NCBI RefSeq assembly: GCF_008831285.2
Contig: NC_045143.1
Span: 17,398,464 to 17,462,463, forward strand
Length of the DNA stretch: 64,000 nucleotides
Reading direction: 5' to 3'
DNA from: Nymphaea colorata
Lineage: Eukaryota; Streptophyta; Magnoliopsida; Nymphaeales; Nymphaeaceae
In this document: positions 50,543 through 63,133 of the stretch, in pieces
Position numbering within the stretch: position 1 is the stretch's first letter
Layout: every line of letters starts with the position of its first letter
Position numbers and translations under genes: made by a program
The notes under the pieces: model-generated
Databases searched by the model: none
Told to the model about the DNA's origin: nothing
What the model saw: the letters and a program-made list of their open reading frames with translations, nothing else

Positions 50543-53500
50543 TTTTCAAGTTGTTGGCTGGCTGAAGAACGACCAACTCATCTTGTCTTTTAATGATACT
50601 GTGCATGCTCATGTCATTGGATTGAATACCTCATATGGCTTATGGAAGACTCTCATATAGTGTTTCGCAGCCCATTCTCGATCAAAGAACATGCAGTTAA
50701 AAGAGCAATTACATGTTCTTAAGAAGGGTACTTTATCTACTGATGAATATAAAAGGCCAAGATGTTGGCTCACCAGCTTGCTAAGGCTGGCAAACCTGTC
50801 GATGATGAAGACTTGATAATGCACCTCTTAAGAGGCCGCCCGCTAGAATATGGACCATTTAAAGCACTGTTACAACTTATGTGAATCCTATATCTCTAGC
50901 TGAATTGAACGGACTGCTTCTTATTCAAGAAACACAAATCAAAGATCAAAAGGATGCATCAAGTGGTGGTATGGTGCAGCCCTTGGCTAATGTTACATAA
51001 TATAAAACTGAAGTTAAAGAGGTTTACTTTTGTCAAGGTTCATATAGTCGAGGAGGCAATAACTTTAATCGTGGCTGTGGACGAGGAAGAGGTAGGTGGC
51101 CATACTGACTACAACAAGCCTAGAGTCGTTTGCCGCTACTGTGACAAGCCAGGACACTCTACCAACACTTGCTTCAAATCACTGGCAATATTAATTCCCA
51201 AAATCAAACAGGAAGTGAAGCTACTGTCTATCATTCTTTTCCTCTGCATATAATGGATGGAAACGGCTGGATCCCAGACTTTGGGGCAAGCCACCAAATA
51301 ACAAATATATTGGAGAATCTATCCTTGCATGAGTCCTACGTAGGTTTTGATTTAGTCAAAATGGGTAATGGCTTAGGAGTTCCTCTCAAGGACATTGGTA
51401 AGGCTCTCTTCAAAGTCTCTAAATATTATATTTCTTTGCAAAATATCTTACATGTTGTCAACATAGTTCACACTTTATTGTCGGTTAATAGATTTTTCAA
51501 CGAGGATAAAGATGTTTTTGAATTTCATCATGATAACTATGTGGTTAAGGATCAGCTCACAACAAGAGAGATTCTTAGGGGGACAAGTCATGCAAGGCTC
51601 TACCGGATCAACTTGCTGACGCCGGTAGACATTGAGAAACACAAGAAGTTGGTGCTTTATGAGGAGCATGTTCCCTTGGAATGATGGCATGAGAGACTAG
51701 GTCATCCTAATTTTGAAGTTGTTAGAGATATGATTCATAAGTTTGAACTTATGAAGTATTGTTTGGGAGGCCACCTAATTGCACATCTCTCTGTGTCTTT
51801 GGTTGTATTATATACTCGTGCCTTCAACCCACTAGAAAGACGAGCTAGAATTTAAATTTTAAACAATGTGTCCTCCTTGGGTATTCTAATGTCCATAAGG
51901 GTTTCATCTGTTTTCAAATGAAACTAAGAAATATATAGTTAATCAAAATGTAATTTTTAATGAGACCCAACTTTTGCTCATACCCAGTCAGCCAAAAACC
52001 CATTGAAACCCCTAAAGCCACACTGGTTTCTATTCCATTACCTTTATCAACACCCATTGAACCCGACATTTACCAAGGCACTCCCTCGCCGAGCCTTGAA
52101 GGGTCAAAACCTGAACCTAATGAGACCATTTCATCCTCTTGTAAACAGCCCACTATACGACGTCTTCGTATGCACCAAATGGTCACACGATCCCAAGATG
52201 GGACTCATCGACCAAATGTGTACTAGTCGACTTTGTATCCTATTCCTCTTGCCCTCAATTCCAAAGTCGATGACCTAAGACCCAAAACCTATAACCAGGC
52301 TGCCCAACATGCTCACTGGAGTGACCCCATGAAAAAAGCAGTTGAGGCTCTCTGCAGTAATGGAACTTGGATGCTTGTCTCTTCTCTTTCAGATCAACCC
52401 CATCAATGGTTGCAAGTGGGTTTACAAAGTAAAGCACAATATACAGGTTCAAGGCAATACTATCAAACTGATGGGGTCAACTACTTCGACACATAGTAGT
52501 AAAATCCACAACCATTTGCACAGAGCTTTCTCTTGCCATCTCTCATGATTGGATGATTAAACAATTAGATGTTAACAATGCTTTCTTGAATAGTGTCTTG
52601 ACAAAACCAGTCTTCATGGCACAACCACCAGTATGAAGATGAGCATCACCCTGGTGCGTTTGTAGTTTACAAAATGCTTTTATATGGACTGAAACGGACT
52701 CCTGGAGCCTGGCATCAAGAGTTGAATTGTGCTCTCATTCAAGTGGATTGCAAATGGCCACCACAGACATTTCATAATTTGTTCTTAATGGGGGCAATTT
52801 AAGATCTATATGACAATATATGTAGATGACATCCGGACATCCAATTCTTTATGTAACGTCTGATCAATACACTCAACAAGGAATTTGCTCTCAAGGATCT
52901 AAGGCCTCTCCACTATTTTCTCAGAGTCCAAGCTATTCAGTCTTCACACAGCTTATTCTTAATGCAGTATAAATATTCTTTTGAGATGAGCAAAAATTGT
53001 TGGGGTTAAGCCTATCTCCACTCCCACGTCAACAACCACAGCATTAACTAAGGTGGGCGCTCATTTTCTGGACACCACACAATATAGGCAAACAGTGGGT
53101 GCACTTCAATATTTCTCTCTCTCTCTCTCTCTCTCTCAATCTTGCCTTTGCTGTTAATAAGGCCCGCCAATTTATGCAAGCACCGACACTTGACCATTGG
53201 ATTGCAGTCGAGCGCATTCTCTGCTACCTAAAGGGTACCTTGCAGTATGGTCTTCTCCTTCCCAAGTTCAAATGGGAGCTAAATGCCTATTCTGATTGAG
53301 ACTGGGCCGTTGCTCTGATGATCGAAAATCTACTGGAGCCTATACAATTTATCTCGGACCTAATTAGATCGTTTGGAGTTCCAAAAGCAACCTATTGTTT
53401 TTTGTTCATTTACAGAGGCTGAATATAGGGCTGTTGCCAACAATGCTGCTGAACTTCTCTAATTATGATCTCTTCTTGGGGAACTTGGAATTCAAATCAC

Positions 53501-54064
53501 TTGTGCTTCAGTCATTTGGTGTGACAATGTGAGCGCTACATGCTTGTCTGCCAATTCCATTCTACTCCAGAAAAGCAAACATATTGAGATCGATTCACTC
53601 TTTGTTTGAGATCATGTTACAAGGGGAAAATTATTGGTTCAGCATCTTCCTTCCTCTCACCAGCTCACCAATTTTGTAAATAAACCTCTTGCTGAATTAC
53701 AAAATTGACAAATGCAAAAAGCTGAGTACAAAACTATAGTAGACATTGAATGCAAAATAGTTTGGCCAAAAGCACTGTTGGCAGATTTCCAGTTGTTGTT
53801 CCTCATCCAATCACCTTGTTTAATGATAACAAATCTACTATACAAATTTCAGCGAATCCTGTTTGGAATGTACACACCAAGCATGTCAAAATCAACTGTC
53901 ACCTGGTGTGTAATGTGGTTACAACTGGAATGATTAATATTTAGCATGTTCCGTCACACTTGTAGTTGGTGGATATATTTACCAAGTCTTTAAATAAGGA
54001 TCAATTTGCATTCTCAAATCCAAACTGAGTGTAGGTGATCTCACCCTCCAGTTCAAGGAGGGGG
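50543..54064 (+). mobile_element. Decayed Ty1/copia retrotransposon, copy 2
   Basis: Duplicate of 33530-37052 with the same stops, frameshifts, integrase deletion and doubled RNase H end. It was therefore duplicated as dead DNA, not by transposition. YVDD is at 52819-52830 and the probable 3' LTR begins at 54065. A Val-to-Asp change lies in the protease/pre-integrase frame (51512), and one base is missing near 52791. Confidence 0.85.
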
Positions 54065-55119
54065 TGTTAAAGCCTAAAATTAGAAGAATCCGGATACTTT
54101 GGCTTCAAATATTTTCTTTCTTATGAGGCATATATCAATTCTGTTGCAGATATGTTCCCACGCGGTGGGGATTTGAGTGCACAAAAAAGGATTTTCACCA
54201 TTGATTTTTCTTGTGATTTTTTGGTAATTATTATAATAAAGGGAACAATAAGCTTCTCTTGCCATAATTCTGCCCTAATCCTGAGTCATTGAATAGATAC
54301 CTCTCATTTTTAATGAAAGAAAAGGACGATTTTCTTATGCGTATACATCGGTTTTTTAAAATTTGCTGGTGTGTCTCTGTTTTACGCCTAAGCTGCTGCC
54401 TGTTTTTCCTTTGCTCTGCTACTTTTCTCAGGAGCTGCCTCTGCTTGCAAAAGCAACTAGCTATAAAAGCTAATTTCACTCGCAACGAAGGCAAAAATTG
54501 CGTCAGTTGTAGCTTTAACTGAAAACGACAATTATGTATGGAGATATCTAATCGATGGAGAAAACTGATGGAGGCATTAATCGATGGAGCTCTTGGAAGT
54601 CACAACAATCGAAAGCCCAGCCTCTAAAAAGAGTAAATTCTGGGCTGTTTCCGTCTCCCACGCGAAATATCCCAACTTGATACATAAATGCATTTTTGAC
54701 TCCATGAAGTCGCTCTCTGTCTCTGTCTCTGTCTCTGTCTCTGTCTCTCGACTTGTCCTGCTCTGTTTCCTGCGTACTTCTCCAGTTCTGCAGTAACATT
54801 TTGGCTTTTCAGATTTTCGTTTTGAGCTGTTCCTCTGTTTTTCCTTGATCCCGAGACTTAAAATTGTCTGGTTTCACAAGAAAAAACGTTTTCATTTTAA
54901 CTAGAAAGTAAAGAATAACCACCAAGAGAATGACAAAATAATGTCGTGATATACATACATCGTTTAAGTGATTTCTTCGACATCCCAGAAGAGAAAACAC
55001 GATTTTCCGAACTTACACGGAATTAATTTCCGAAATGCTATTCTTAAGTTAACCAAACCAGAGAAAACAGAGCTGCATTTATTGAGTGGGCAAGCTCAGA
55101 GGGTTGAGTAAAACAGATT

Positions 55120-56097
55120 TCAACATAATTTAGCAGAGAGCGGCGGTCCACAGAGGCAGCGGTTGTGCATATAGGACGAACTATCGAACTTCTGCATGTT
55201 CCCACCTTGGGGGATCCTCCCGCACAGCCTGTTGTAGCTCACGTTGAACTGCTGCAGGTTAGCGAGGCTCGTAATTTCCGTGGGGATGCTTCCCCCTATC
55301 ATGTTATGTGAGAAATCCAAGATCTGCAAGCCGGACGGGAAGGTGACACCGGTCAGGTCGAAATCGAAGAGATTCCGGGAGAGAATCAAGGTGCTCAGTG
55401 ACTTGGATCGATTGTTGAAGAGGTGAGATGGGTCGCCGACTAGCAGATTCCTATCGAGATCGATGGTGGAGAAATCGACACGGCCAAGAGACTTGGGTAT
55501 GGGGCCGGAAAGGCTATTGTGAGAGAGGAAGATCGAAGGGTTGGCGCCTCGGAACTGGCCGAAGGACTCGGGTATGGGACCGGTCAGCTTGTTGCGGTCC
55601 AAATGCAGCCATGTGAGACTGGGAAGATCAGCAAGGGTTGGGGGAATGGAGCCACTGAACTGGTTGTAGGACAGGTCCAAACCCCCCAGGTTGGTCAGTC
55701 GATTCAACCAACTTGGTATGGGGCCGGAGACGTTCGTCCAGGTGATGCGAAAGTAGGTGAGCTTGGTGAGGCTGGCGAAGGATGGTGGGATTCCTCCATG
55801 AAGATTCGGCATCTTATGGATGCTGAGAAACTGCAAATTGGGGAACTTGGCGATGGCTGCCGGAATCGGGCCATTAAAGTCATCGCCGAAGAGGCTGAAG
55901 CTCGTCACGCTGCTGGTGTTTGGATTGCACTGGATCATGCTGAATAGGTGGCAGCAGTCACCGGTGAAGGTCGTCCGGTTGAGGGCGGCGAAGATCTCGT
56001 TCACAACCTGCGCATCTTCGGGAAGGCATCGCCACCTGGAAGCAGAGGCGACGGTGATGGAGAGGGAGAACAAAAGGAAGACGAAAAGGCGAGGCAT
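55120..56097 (-). CDS. Polygalacturonase-inhibitor-like LRR protein (PGIP type), copy 2
   Basis: The predicted protein is identical in all 325 residues to copy 1 (38110-39087), with the same signal peptide, cysteine caps, LRRs and intronless structure. Its TATA box is at 56163-56170. If both copies are real they would double gene dosage of one inhibitor. PGIP genes do occur in tandem families in plants, but those usually show divergence in the LRR face, unlike this pair. Confidence 0.87.
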   Translation of the reverse strand: MPRLFVFLLFSLSITVASASRWRCLPEDAQVVNEIFAALNRTTFTGDCCHLFSMIQCNPNTSSVTSFSLFGDDFNGPIPAAIAKFPNLQFLSIHKMPNLHGGIPPSFASLTKLTYFRITWTNVSGPIPSWLNRLTNLGGLDLSYNQFSGSIPPTLADLPSLTWLHLDRNKLTGPIPESFGQFRGANPSIFLSHNSLSGPIPKSLGRVDFSTIDLDRNLLVGDPSHLFNNRSKSLSTLILSRNLFDFDLTGVTFPSGLQILDFSHNMIGGSIPTEITSLANLQQFNVSYNRLCGRIPQGGNMQKFDSSSYMHNRCLCGPPLSAKLC

Positions 56098-56162
56098 TTC
56101 CAAACTCCCTTGTTGCAGACTGCTCAGCTCGTGGATGAAGGTAGACCAGAAGCTACTCCCCA

Positions 56163-56170
56163 CTTTATAA
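56163..56170 (-). promoter_or_regulatory. TATA box of PGIP-like gene, copy 2
   Basis: TTATAAAG on the minus strand, same spacing as in copy 1. Confidence 0.7.
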
Positions 56171-56304
56171 TCTCCGTCTCTGTCTCTCTGGCGCCCGCTT
56201 TCGACAAAATTTTCTAAAGGCGGCCAGCTTACGCGCTTCATTAATGGATCCCATTTTCGTTTTCCTTGAAATTGAGCTCATGACATGCGGAAGTAAAGGT
56301 GAGT

Positions 56305-56545
56305 AACGCTGGGCAACGGGTCCATCTAAAAAACAGCACTGAGTTGACTCGATCCGGTAACTTACCGAGTCCGCCTTAGTTGGCCCGACGAAGCGCGATT
56401 CAATTTAATACATTTTTTAAATATTATTTTATTTTTAAATAATATACATTTTGTTATGATTAATTATATTATTTTATATTTAAAAGTATATATTTTATTT
56501 TAATCCGACCAAACCCGCTCAGTGCCGGGTCGACCTTGAGCTACA
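56305..56545. repeat. Arm-core-arm dispersed repeat, copy 2
   Basis: Duplicate of 39295-39535, behind the second PGIP-like promoter. Confidence 0.5.
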
Positions 56546-57427
56546 GTGACGGTCCGATGCCATCGGTATGTCTCCTCTCCCGGCCCACATGTTCTCAAAA
56601 CAGGGCCACAGCTGTTAAAGATTTCTTTTGCTTGCTCGTGATATTTGACTCCCCACCACACCGCCTGTCTCGACGTACACGGTTTTCTTTTTCCGAGAGA
56701 CCACAAAATGGCGGGCAGAGAATCTCAACCGCTCATCGTCAGGATGCAGGAATTTTTTCCGTTTGTTTGTCTCCACTCCACAACCATGCATTTATGGGGT
56801 TCAAATTTCTGTCCAATGAGCACCAAAGTTTAAATTTTAAACTTCAAGGGAAGTCTCTATAAATCAATAAGTAAAAATTAAAGGAGGTATTTATACATAA
56901 AGAAGGCAATTTATGTGGGGGCGGTTACTTAATTTTGTGGGTTCTATCAAAGTTGTATGAATTATGTTACAGAGTTTTGAGGGTTCGTTGTTGAGGATAA
57001 ACTCAGAATGGAGAATACATGACAGAACTGCCCTTTCTAAAACATGAAGATCAGAGCCGCCGCCTCTGGTTTGGCATGGATGGATTCAAACTCAAATTCA
57101 CTGTAGTTCAAGTAGCTCGTATGTTAAGTTCCATTTTGGATCGGAATTCAAACTTTATTAACACGAACTAGATGTGATAATTTCCGTATGAACATGAGAG
57201 GGGTAACCTACAGGCCGAGTTTGAGCCAAGCTGGGTCAGCCCAAGATAGCCTAGTTTCTCAATATCTACAGTTCGAGCTGGCTCAAACTTGATTCAAAGC
57301 TTGAGCTAAGAAGCTCGAACTCTCGATCCAAGATTTGGCTTGAGCTTGGGTAGCCATTTATTAAAAAACTTTTATTTAACCAATAAGTGACAAGGGGATG
57401 AGAATAGTGAACCCACTTTTTGCTACG

Positions 57428-58990
57428 CATACGGTTGCCCGCTGAAACAATTGCCTCTGTTGACAATGAGGTGAACCATCTTTTTACATATATTATTTCC
57501 GTGAGCTTAAACAAGTTCAAACCCATTTGAGCCTACCTTGCTCAAGCTCGACTAGCTTACTTCATTATCTACATTTTCCCGTCTCCAACCCAACCCATTT
57601 GTTGAAGAAGTTGAGCTTAGCCGAATGAGTTCAAATCAAGCCCAAGCTACACTCATTGAACACTCCTACTAATTAGCCATTGCATATATCTGAAAAATGA
57701 AGAAAAGGGTTTTTAAGATGTTTTGGGAAAACATTAACCAACACTAATACTGAAGATGTAATGCGTTCAGGGCAAGCATCAGCCATGGCCCATAGTACCC
57801 TTCAAAATGCAATCTTTGTTAGCCTCTAAAAGAGGATCACTGCTAGCTAAGAACATTCTACTGAAAGGGCTGAACATGATAAATTACACTGCTAAGCAAT
57901 CTTTGACAAATTTTCATAGAAGCAAACTACATTTTTCAGAATTTTCATAGGGACAAAATTAAAATTTTTAAAACTTTTAAACTGTAAGTTCTTTTTTGTA
58001 TGTCTGTGTGTGTGTGTGTGGGGGTGGGAGGATTTCTATGGCCCCTAAATGCCCCCCACTGGCCGCTCTGTCCCCTTCTCTAAAAATAGTTGAAACTGAG
58101 GGCAAAGATGACACTTTTGGCACTATGAAACATCTGAGATCAAATTTAGAATATTGGCAAAGGTCAACCATAAGATACAAAAAGCCCTCATATGGAAGCT
58201 GGCAATCCATCATAACAAAAAAGAATATGGCACGTCAAACAAACTATAACTAGAAGTTAAGTTGAGATATTTTATAGAGTACACCACCTACAAAATCAAA
58301 AAAATATCATGCATCATTTTCTATATCAGAATGTAGTATTATGCAAGGGAATTAAGCACTACAAAAAAGACACTCATCGCATGGCCGATGAGCATATAAA
58401 GCAAAGCCAGCAGCACCAATGTCATTAAGTGCAATGAAGCAATGTGAAGCGTTGAGCCAAACGTGATGTGAGGCTTAAGCTTCAAAGCTTTGATACATAA
58501 GCTTCAAGATCAAAATGATAAAAGATATAACACCATAAAAATAAAAAAAACGACTAAAATAACAAATAGATATATTAACGACAAAAAGTACACAAAATAG
58601 ATATGATTTGGATATATAAAATCAGTTTTAAGCAAGGCAACCACCATGATATTACGAAAACTTACAACTGCACACTTTCATGACATGCTACTGCCTAACA
58701 TGAAAAAACAAATGTTGTAAGCAAAAATAATATGAGGAACTATTAGCAAGGATTACAATATATAACTTACTGTCTTGTACGCAAAGATAAAAAATAATTT
58801 GGCATTTTACACCTCTCATATTATCTAATCACAATTTTTTTCACTAAAAAGACTGAAATATGATCCGCTGGCATATTTTTGGGCCAAATTTACTTTGCTA
58901 TAGTATAGATCCTTGACCATTTAAGCATGACATCATTTTCCACCCTATTGAACCGATACAAGAATAGTGGAGTTCTTAATACAGAGAGGG
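57428..58990. other. Copy-2-only sequence, no gene seen
   Basis: 57490-57660 again has gctcaagctcgac/gagcttagcc words. A (TG)n run of about 14 bp and a GCGGAGCC-family-like patch (ggtgggaggatttctatggc) lie at about 58002-58075. The rest is A-rich with no supported gene. Confidence 0.45.
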
Positions 58991-59452
58991 AGAGTAGCTT
59001 TTGGTTTCGTGGTACTTCACCTTGGGAGACAAGAACAAACATACTGAGAACAGAAGGTTGAATGGCCACTCTAGGTGTAACGAAAGGCTCTATTGCACAA
59101 ATAGAACTGATTCAAGAATGATCGACAACCAGAGTTGCAGGAACAGAATTGCAGAAACAAACAAGGAGCAGAGCAGAGTGTTTGAGATCAATAGAGAGAG
59201 GTAATTGTGCAGAAGGAGAAAAGTTTACTGGTACTTCTTTACTCTATTGTTGTAGAGGGATATATACAGATGCTGATACAATGATTATTAGATAAATAAA
59301 GAAACAGTTTGTGTAAATTATGAATGGTGGCAAAATGATTTTTAATAAAGAAAGGCCCTCATTAAAATGCTATGTAATAGATGATTAATTTATCTTGATA
59401 GAAAATATTTGGTCTATATATGAAGTTCCAAAACACTTTAGATTTGCTAACA
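58991..59452 (-). repeat. Probable 3' LTR of the minus-strand copia remnant (far edge uncertain)
   Basis: On the minus strand a purine tract (aggaggat, 59453-59460) is followed by TGTTAGCAAATCTAAAGTG at 59452 downward, as expected for a copia 3' LTR. A tctatatatccc TATA-like box and a CT-rich leader (about 59205-59275) follow. The other edge is not determined and the start given is indicative. Confidence 0.5.
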
Positions 59453-61390
59453 ATCCTCCTAAAACTGGTGAGTGCTGATTCAGAACTCCTAGTTTGATCT
59501 TTAGTCGTTGAAATTGATCTTTGCTTATTGCTTTGGGGAATAAATCAGTCAGCTGCTTGTGAGAAGAGATATGAGCAGCTTTGACAGCATTGTCTTTGAT
59601 TAAGTCACACACCAAATAACAGTGTATCTCTACATGCTTGGTGTGTTCGCGAACATGGGGTTAGGCAATACATGCAATGTCACTTGACTGTCACACTACA
59701 TCGGCACTGCTGAATTATGTTTCACTTGCGAATTAGATAATACAACTCTCAACCAGAAAATTTCATTTGCTGCATTTCCCATAAAGTGGTATTCAGCCTT
59801 TGCAGATGACCGAGCTACTGTATGCTATCTTTTGTTTTCCAAGATATTAAGTTGCTGCCCTAAAAAGTGCAATACCCTACAGAAGATCTTTATGCCTCCT
59901 TGCATGATACCCAATCCACATCACATTATGCGGCTAGCTGAAATTATGAATCTGCTGGGAACAATAAGCCTTGACCTCCTGGATTTACTTTTAAGTACTT
60001 GACCAGTTTCATGGCTGCCTTGTGATGGATTATTCGTGGATGCTACATGTTGTAACTCAGTGCATGAATTCAAAAGTAATATCTGGTCTGCATATAGTCA
60101 AATATATTAGGTGCCCCACCAAACATCTATATGATGGTATTTTAATAATTCACCCTCGGTGGGTGATGGATTTTGCTTCTGTCCATTGGATTAGTTGAAG
60201 TCTCTGCATTTAAACAACTTGTTTATTCAAGTGTATCTCATGTATATTCATGTTGTGATATAAATATGCCCCTTATTTACCTTGCCAACTCAATGCCGAA
60301 TAGGTACCTGAATTCACCTAAATATTTTGCATGAAAATGGCAGGTAAGGTACTTTCTGAAGTTCAGTAATATGTTGTTAATCATTTCCAACCATGATTAA
60401 ATCATATATATGGACTAGAACAACCACGAAAGTATTTACTTTGCTGAAAAAAAACAATGACTGACCACACTTTTCATCCATAATCTAGAATCATAGTAGA
60501 TAACTTGAAAAACCAATCTCTTGGGACTTGTTCAAGTCCAGAAAGTGAGTGGACAAGCTTGCACATACGAGTCTCCCCCTTGCTGCCATATCCAGTGGTA
60601 ATTGCGTATGCATGTCTTCTTGTAATCTCCATGCAAGAATGTGTTTTGTACATCCATTTGACATAGATGTCAGTTTATCTTAACTACCACTACAAGTAGA
60701 CATCTGACCATTACTAACTTTGTGACAGGAGCATATGTCTCATGATAGTCTAAGCCTTCTATCTGTGCATAAGGCTTTGCATATCCTTGTTTCTCTTTGT
60801 GCATTGTATTTAATTTGATAAATCTATTTGCATCTGATTGGCACACTACAACTTGGCATTTCAGATCTTTTCAGCAGCAAGTTGCTTCTAGTCATGCGCT
60901 CCTCAATAGGTTGTGGAAGAACTTTAAATTTAGAATCATCATCAGCTGAGACATTAGACCAAAAGGAAATTCTATTTCTTGATGGCTTTCAAGATCATAA
61001 ACCTGATAACTTTCTGGTGAAAAGCATAATTTATACAAATGTCTTGTTTGTTGGTAGAATCTAGAAGGATCAAGATTCTTTGAAAACATAAGCAACCAAA
61101 TGCACTTAAGTATTTGTAAGAAGGTTTTTTATTAAACAATATTTCATATTGTGATTCTCCATGAAGCAAGCTGGGTGTTCTGTTTATTAAGTAAATTGTT
61201 GTTTGAACATAGTCTACATAAAATTTAAACAATAAGTTTGCTTGTTTTTTCAAAGACCGAGCTACATCCAAGTACGTATCCACATCTTCCACAACAAGAA
61301 ATAACATTTTAAGGAATGGACGGAAACCATTCATAAAATGTTGGTGGCCGTGCCTAAAAGTAATTAGCAATGATAAAAACAATTCCTAAA
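59453..61390 (-). mobile_element. Decayed Ty1/copia retrotransposon, minus strand
   Basis: Reading from about 61390 downward: the C-terminal part of integrase (YVDYVQTTIYLINRTPSLLH, then FNKKPSYKYLSAFGCLCFQR, in an open frame 61382-60972). RT debris follows at about 60660-60480 (FLHGDYKKT-like, then VCKLVHSLSGLEQVPRDWF). Next comes an RLVGRLIYL-like RT end at about 60180-60050, and the RNase H tail at 59660-59460 (AHISSHKQLTDLFPKAISKD, FQRLKIKLGVL). Gag, protease and the 5' LTR are missing and stops are frequent. Present only in the copy-2 flank, not in copy 1. Confidence 0.75.
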
Positions 61391-62267
61391 GTGTTCCTAA
61401 AAGTGGCACTCCTAATTACTTTTAGAACCAGCCTAGGTCATTTCTAGTAAAGAATCATTAAGACCACCTTTACATGTGCATTCCTAAAAATTTAATTTTC
61501 AATTTCACTTTAACATTACATATAGGAGATTACCGACTGCTTCTAATACTTCATCCAATCACTTTTAGGAATGGTACCCCAACCTAAAAGAGAAAATACT
61601 TATAAAAAAGTCAAGCAAATTTATTGATCTTATGTAATATTATGTACATGATTCAAAAGAAAATTATTACAATTAATGAAAATATGCGAAAAAATTCATG
61701 AAGTATTAACTCTTCTAGCCCATCTCCATCATCCTCTTTCATGGCTTCCCACCCATAGATAAAAAAACAAAATTTTTAATTAAAATATTGACATTATCAA
61801 TAACTCAAAAACCTGTTTGTTAATACACATCAAATGATGGTATATATAGAAAACCCATTGACAGAATTAAGAAAAGGAGTAAAATACTCAAAATTTTGGT
61901 TTTTCAGCTACTCATGTCAACGACCTATATATCACACTCAAATGAGTCATGCTTTCAAGGAAGAGAACCAGAATTTGTTTCTTGTGGCAACTGCTAGTAA
62001 ATCCCTAAAATGAACTATTTCCACCCAAAAAAATCACATTATGATGAAGCATTTGAATCCGAGGCATGAAAAGGAATTGTGAACAATCAGCAAAAAAGGA
62101 CTAGTACCTGAGCATTACTATAAAAATGAACCATAAAAAAGATAATGGGATTAATGTAAGATTTCATACCAATAAGAATTGAAAGGCCAACCCAACCATA
62201 TTATAATTTCTCTCTTAGGAGAGCCTTTGAAAGCTCTTATTTTTTAAGAAAATTCAAAGAAGCAAAC
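61391..62267. other. AT-rich DNA, no gene seen
   Basis: Contains recurring cctaaaa, ttttagga and acttttag words (about 61386-61590), perhaps a small repeat. No coding feature. Confidence 0.4.
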
Positions 62268-63133
62268 TGTTATCACCCCAATTTTTTTTTAAAAGGGCTG
62301 CATTCCATTGTCACTCAAACAAAATTCTCAATTATTTCATTTGGATTTAACTTTTGGACCCTAAGCCCAACACCCAAAACAAACTTTCATATCCATACCT
62401 AAGTCCAGTTCACGACTATTCGTTTCAAAACGAATCTCTAGGCCCATGTCCGAGTCCAAACCAAGATTCAAATCCAAAACCCAACTTTAGATGCGATATT
62501 TAAATCTGAAATCCAACTCTCGGATCCAAATTAGATCCAAAACCAATGTCTAGATCTAAATCAAGCATTTTAAACTCAAAATTCAAAGCTGATATTAAAA
62601 CGACAAAATTTGATGCTATCAAGTACCACGCGTGCGTGCACTAACCTTTCATTTGTTTCGTTCTTGAGCCAAAAACGTGTTTTTGAGTTTAAATCTCTTA
62701 CTAGAACGCGTCGGTGACCAATTGAACCCAATCTGGATTTAAAACGAGCCTGGAATCACTCAAAATAGAGTCACCCCATTTGTAACAAGAAATCATTTTT
62801 TACATATTTAAAAATATGATTTTTATGTTTTTCTTATTTTATTTTGCAAACGGACCCCTTGGTGGTGAGGGAGACGAAATCTGCCCCTTATTGGTCCAAA
62901 CAAGACAATAAGGGGGGGATTTCGCCCCGTCCCCCCAAAACTCAATTTGAGGTCACCATCGCATGGCGCTCGCGGGCGCGAGTGCCCGACGTGCTATCGT
63001 GCATCTTGATGGCGCACGATGTGCTAGCACACTCGAGCGTGCTACTCGCTCCATCGCGCCTCGTGATGGCACGGCTCACATGTGCTGCCGTGCAAAAGCG
63101 CTGTGCGCACGCAAATGCGCCGAGCCAGAGGTG
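62268..63133 (+). repeat. LTR-like fragment, GC-rich end interrupted by another element
   Basis: Begins TGTTATCACCCCAATTTT, like the start of some plant Ty3/gypsy LTRs. It contains repeated ggatccaaa/aatccaaaac words (62450-62560) and turns sharply GC-rich at 62940-63130 (gcgctcgcgggcgcgagtgc). It is cut off at 63133, where the TGTAGGC element begins. No coding domain is visible, so the class is inferred from composition and the TG start only. Confidence 0.35.
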
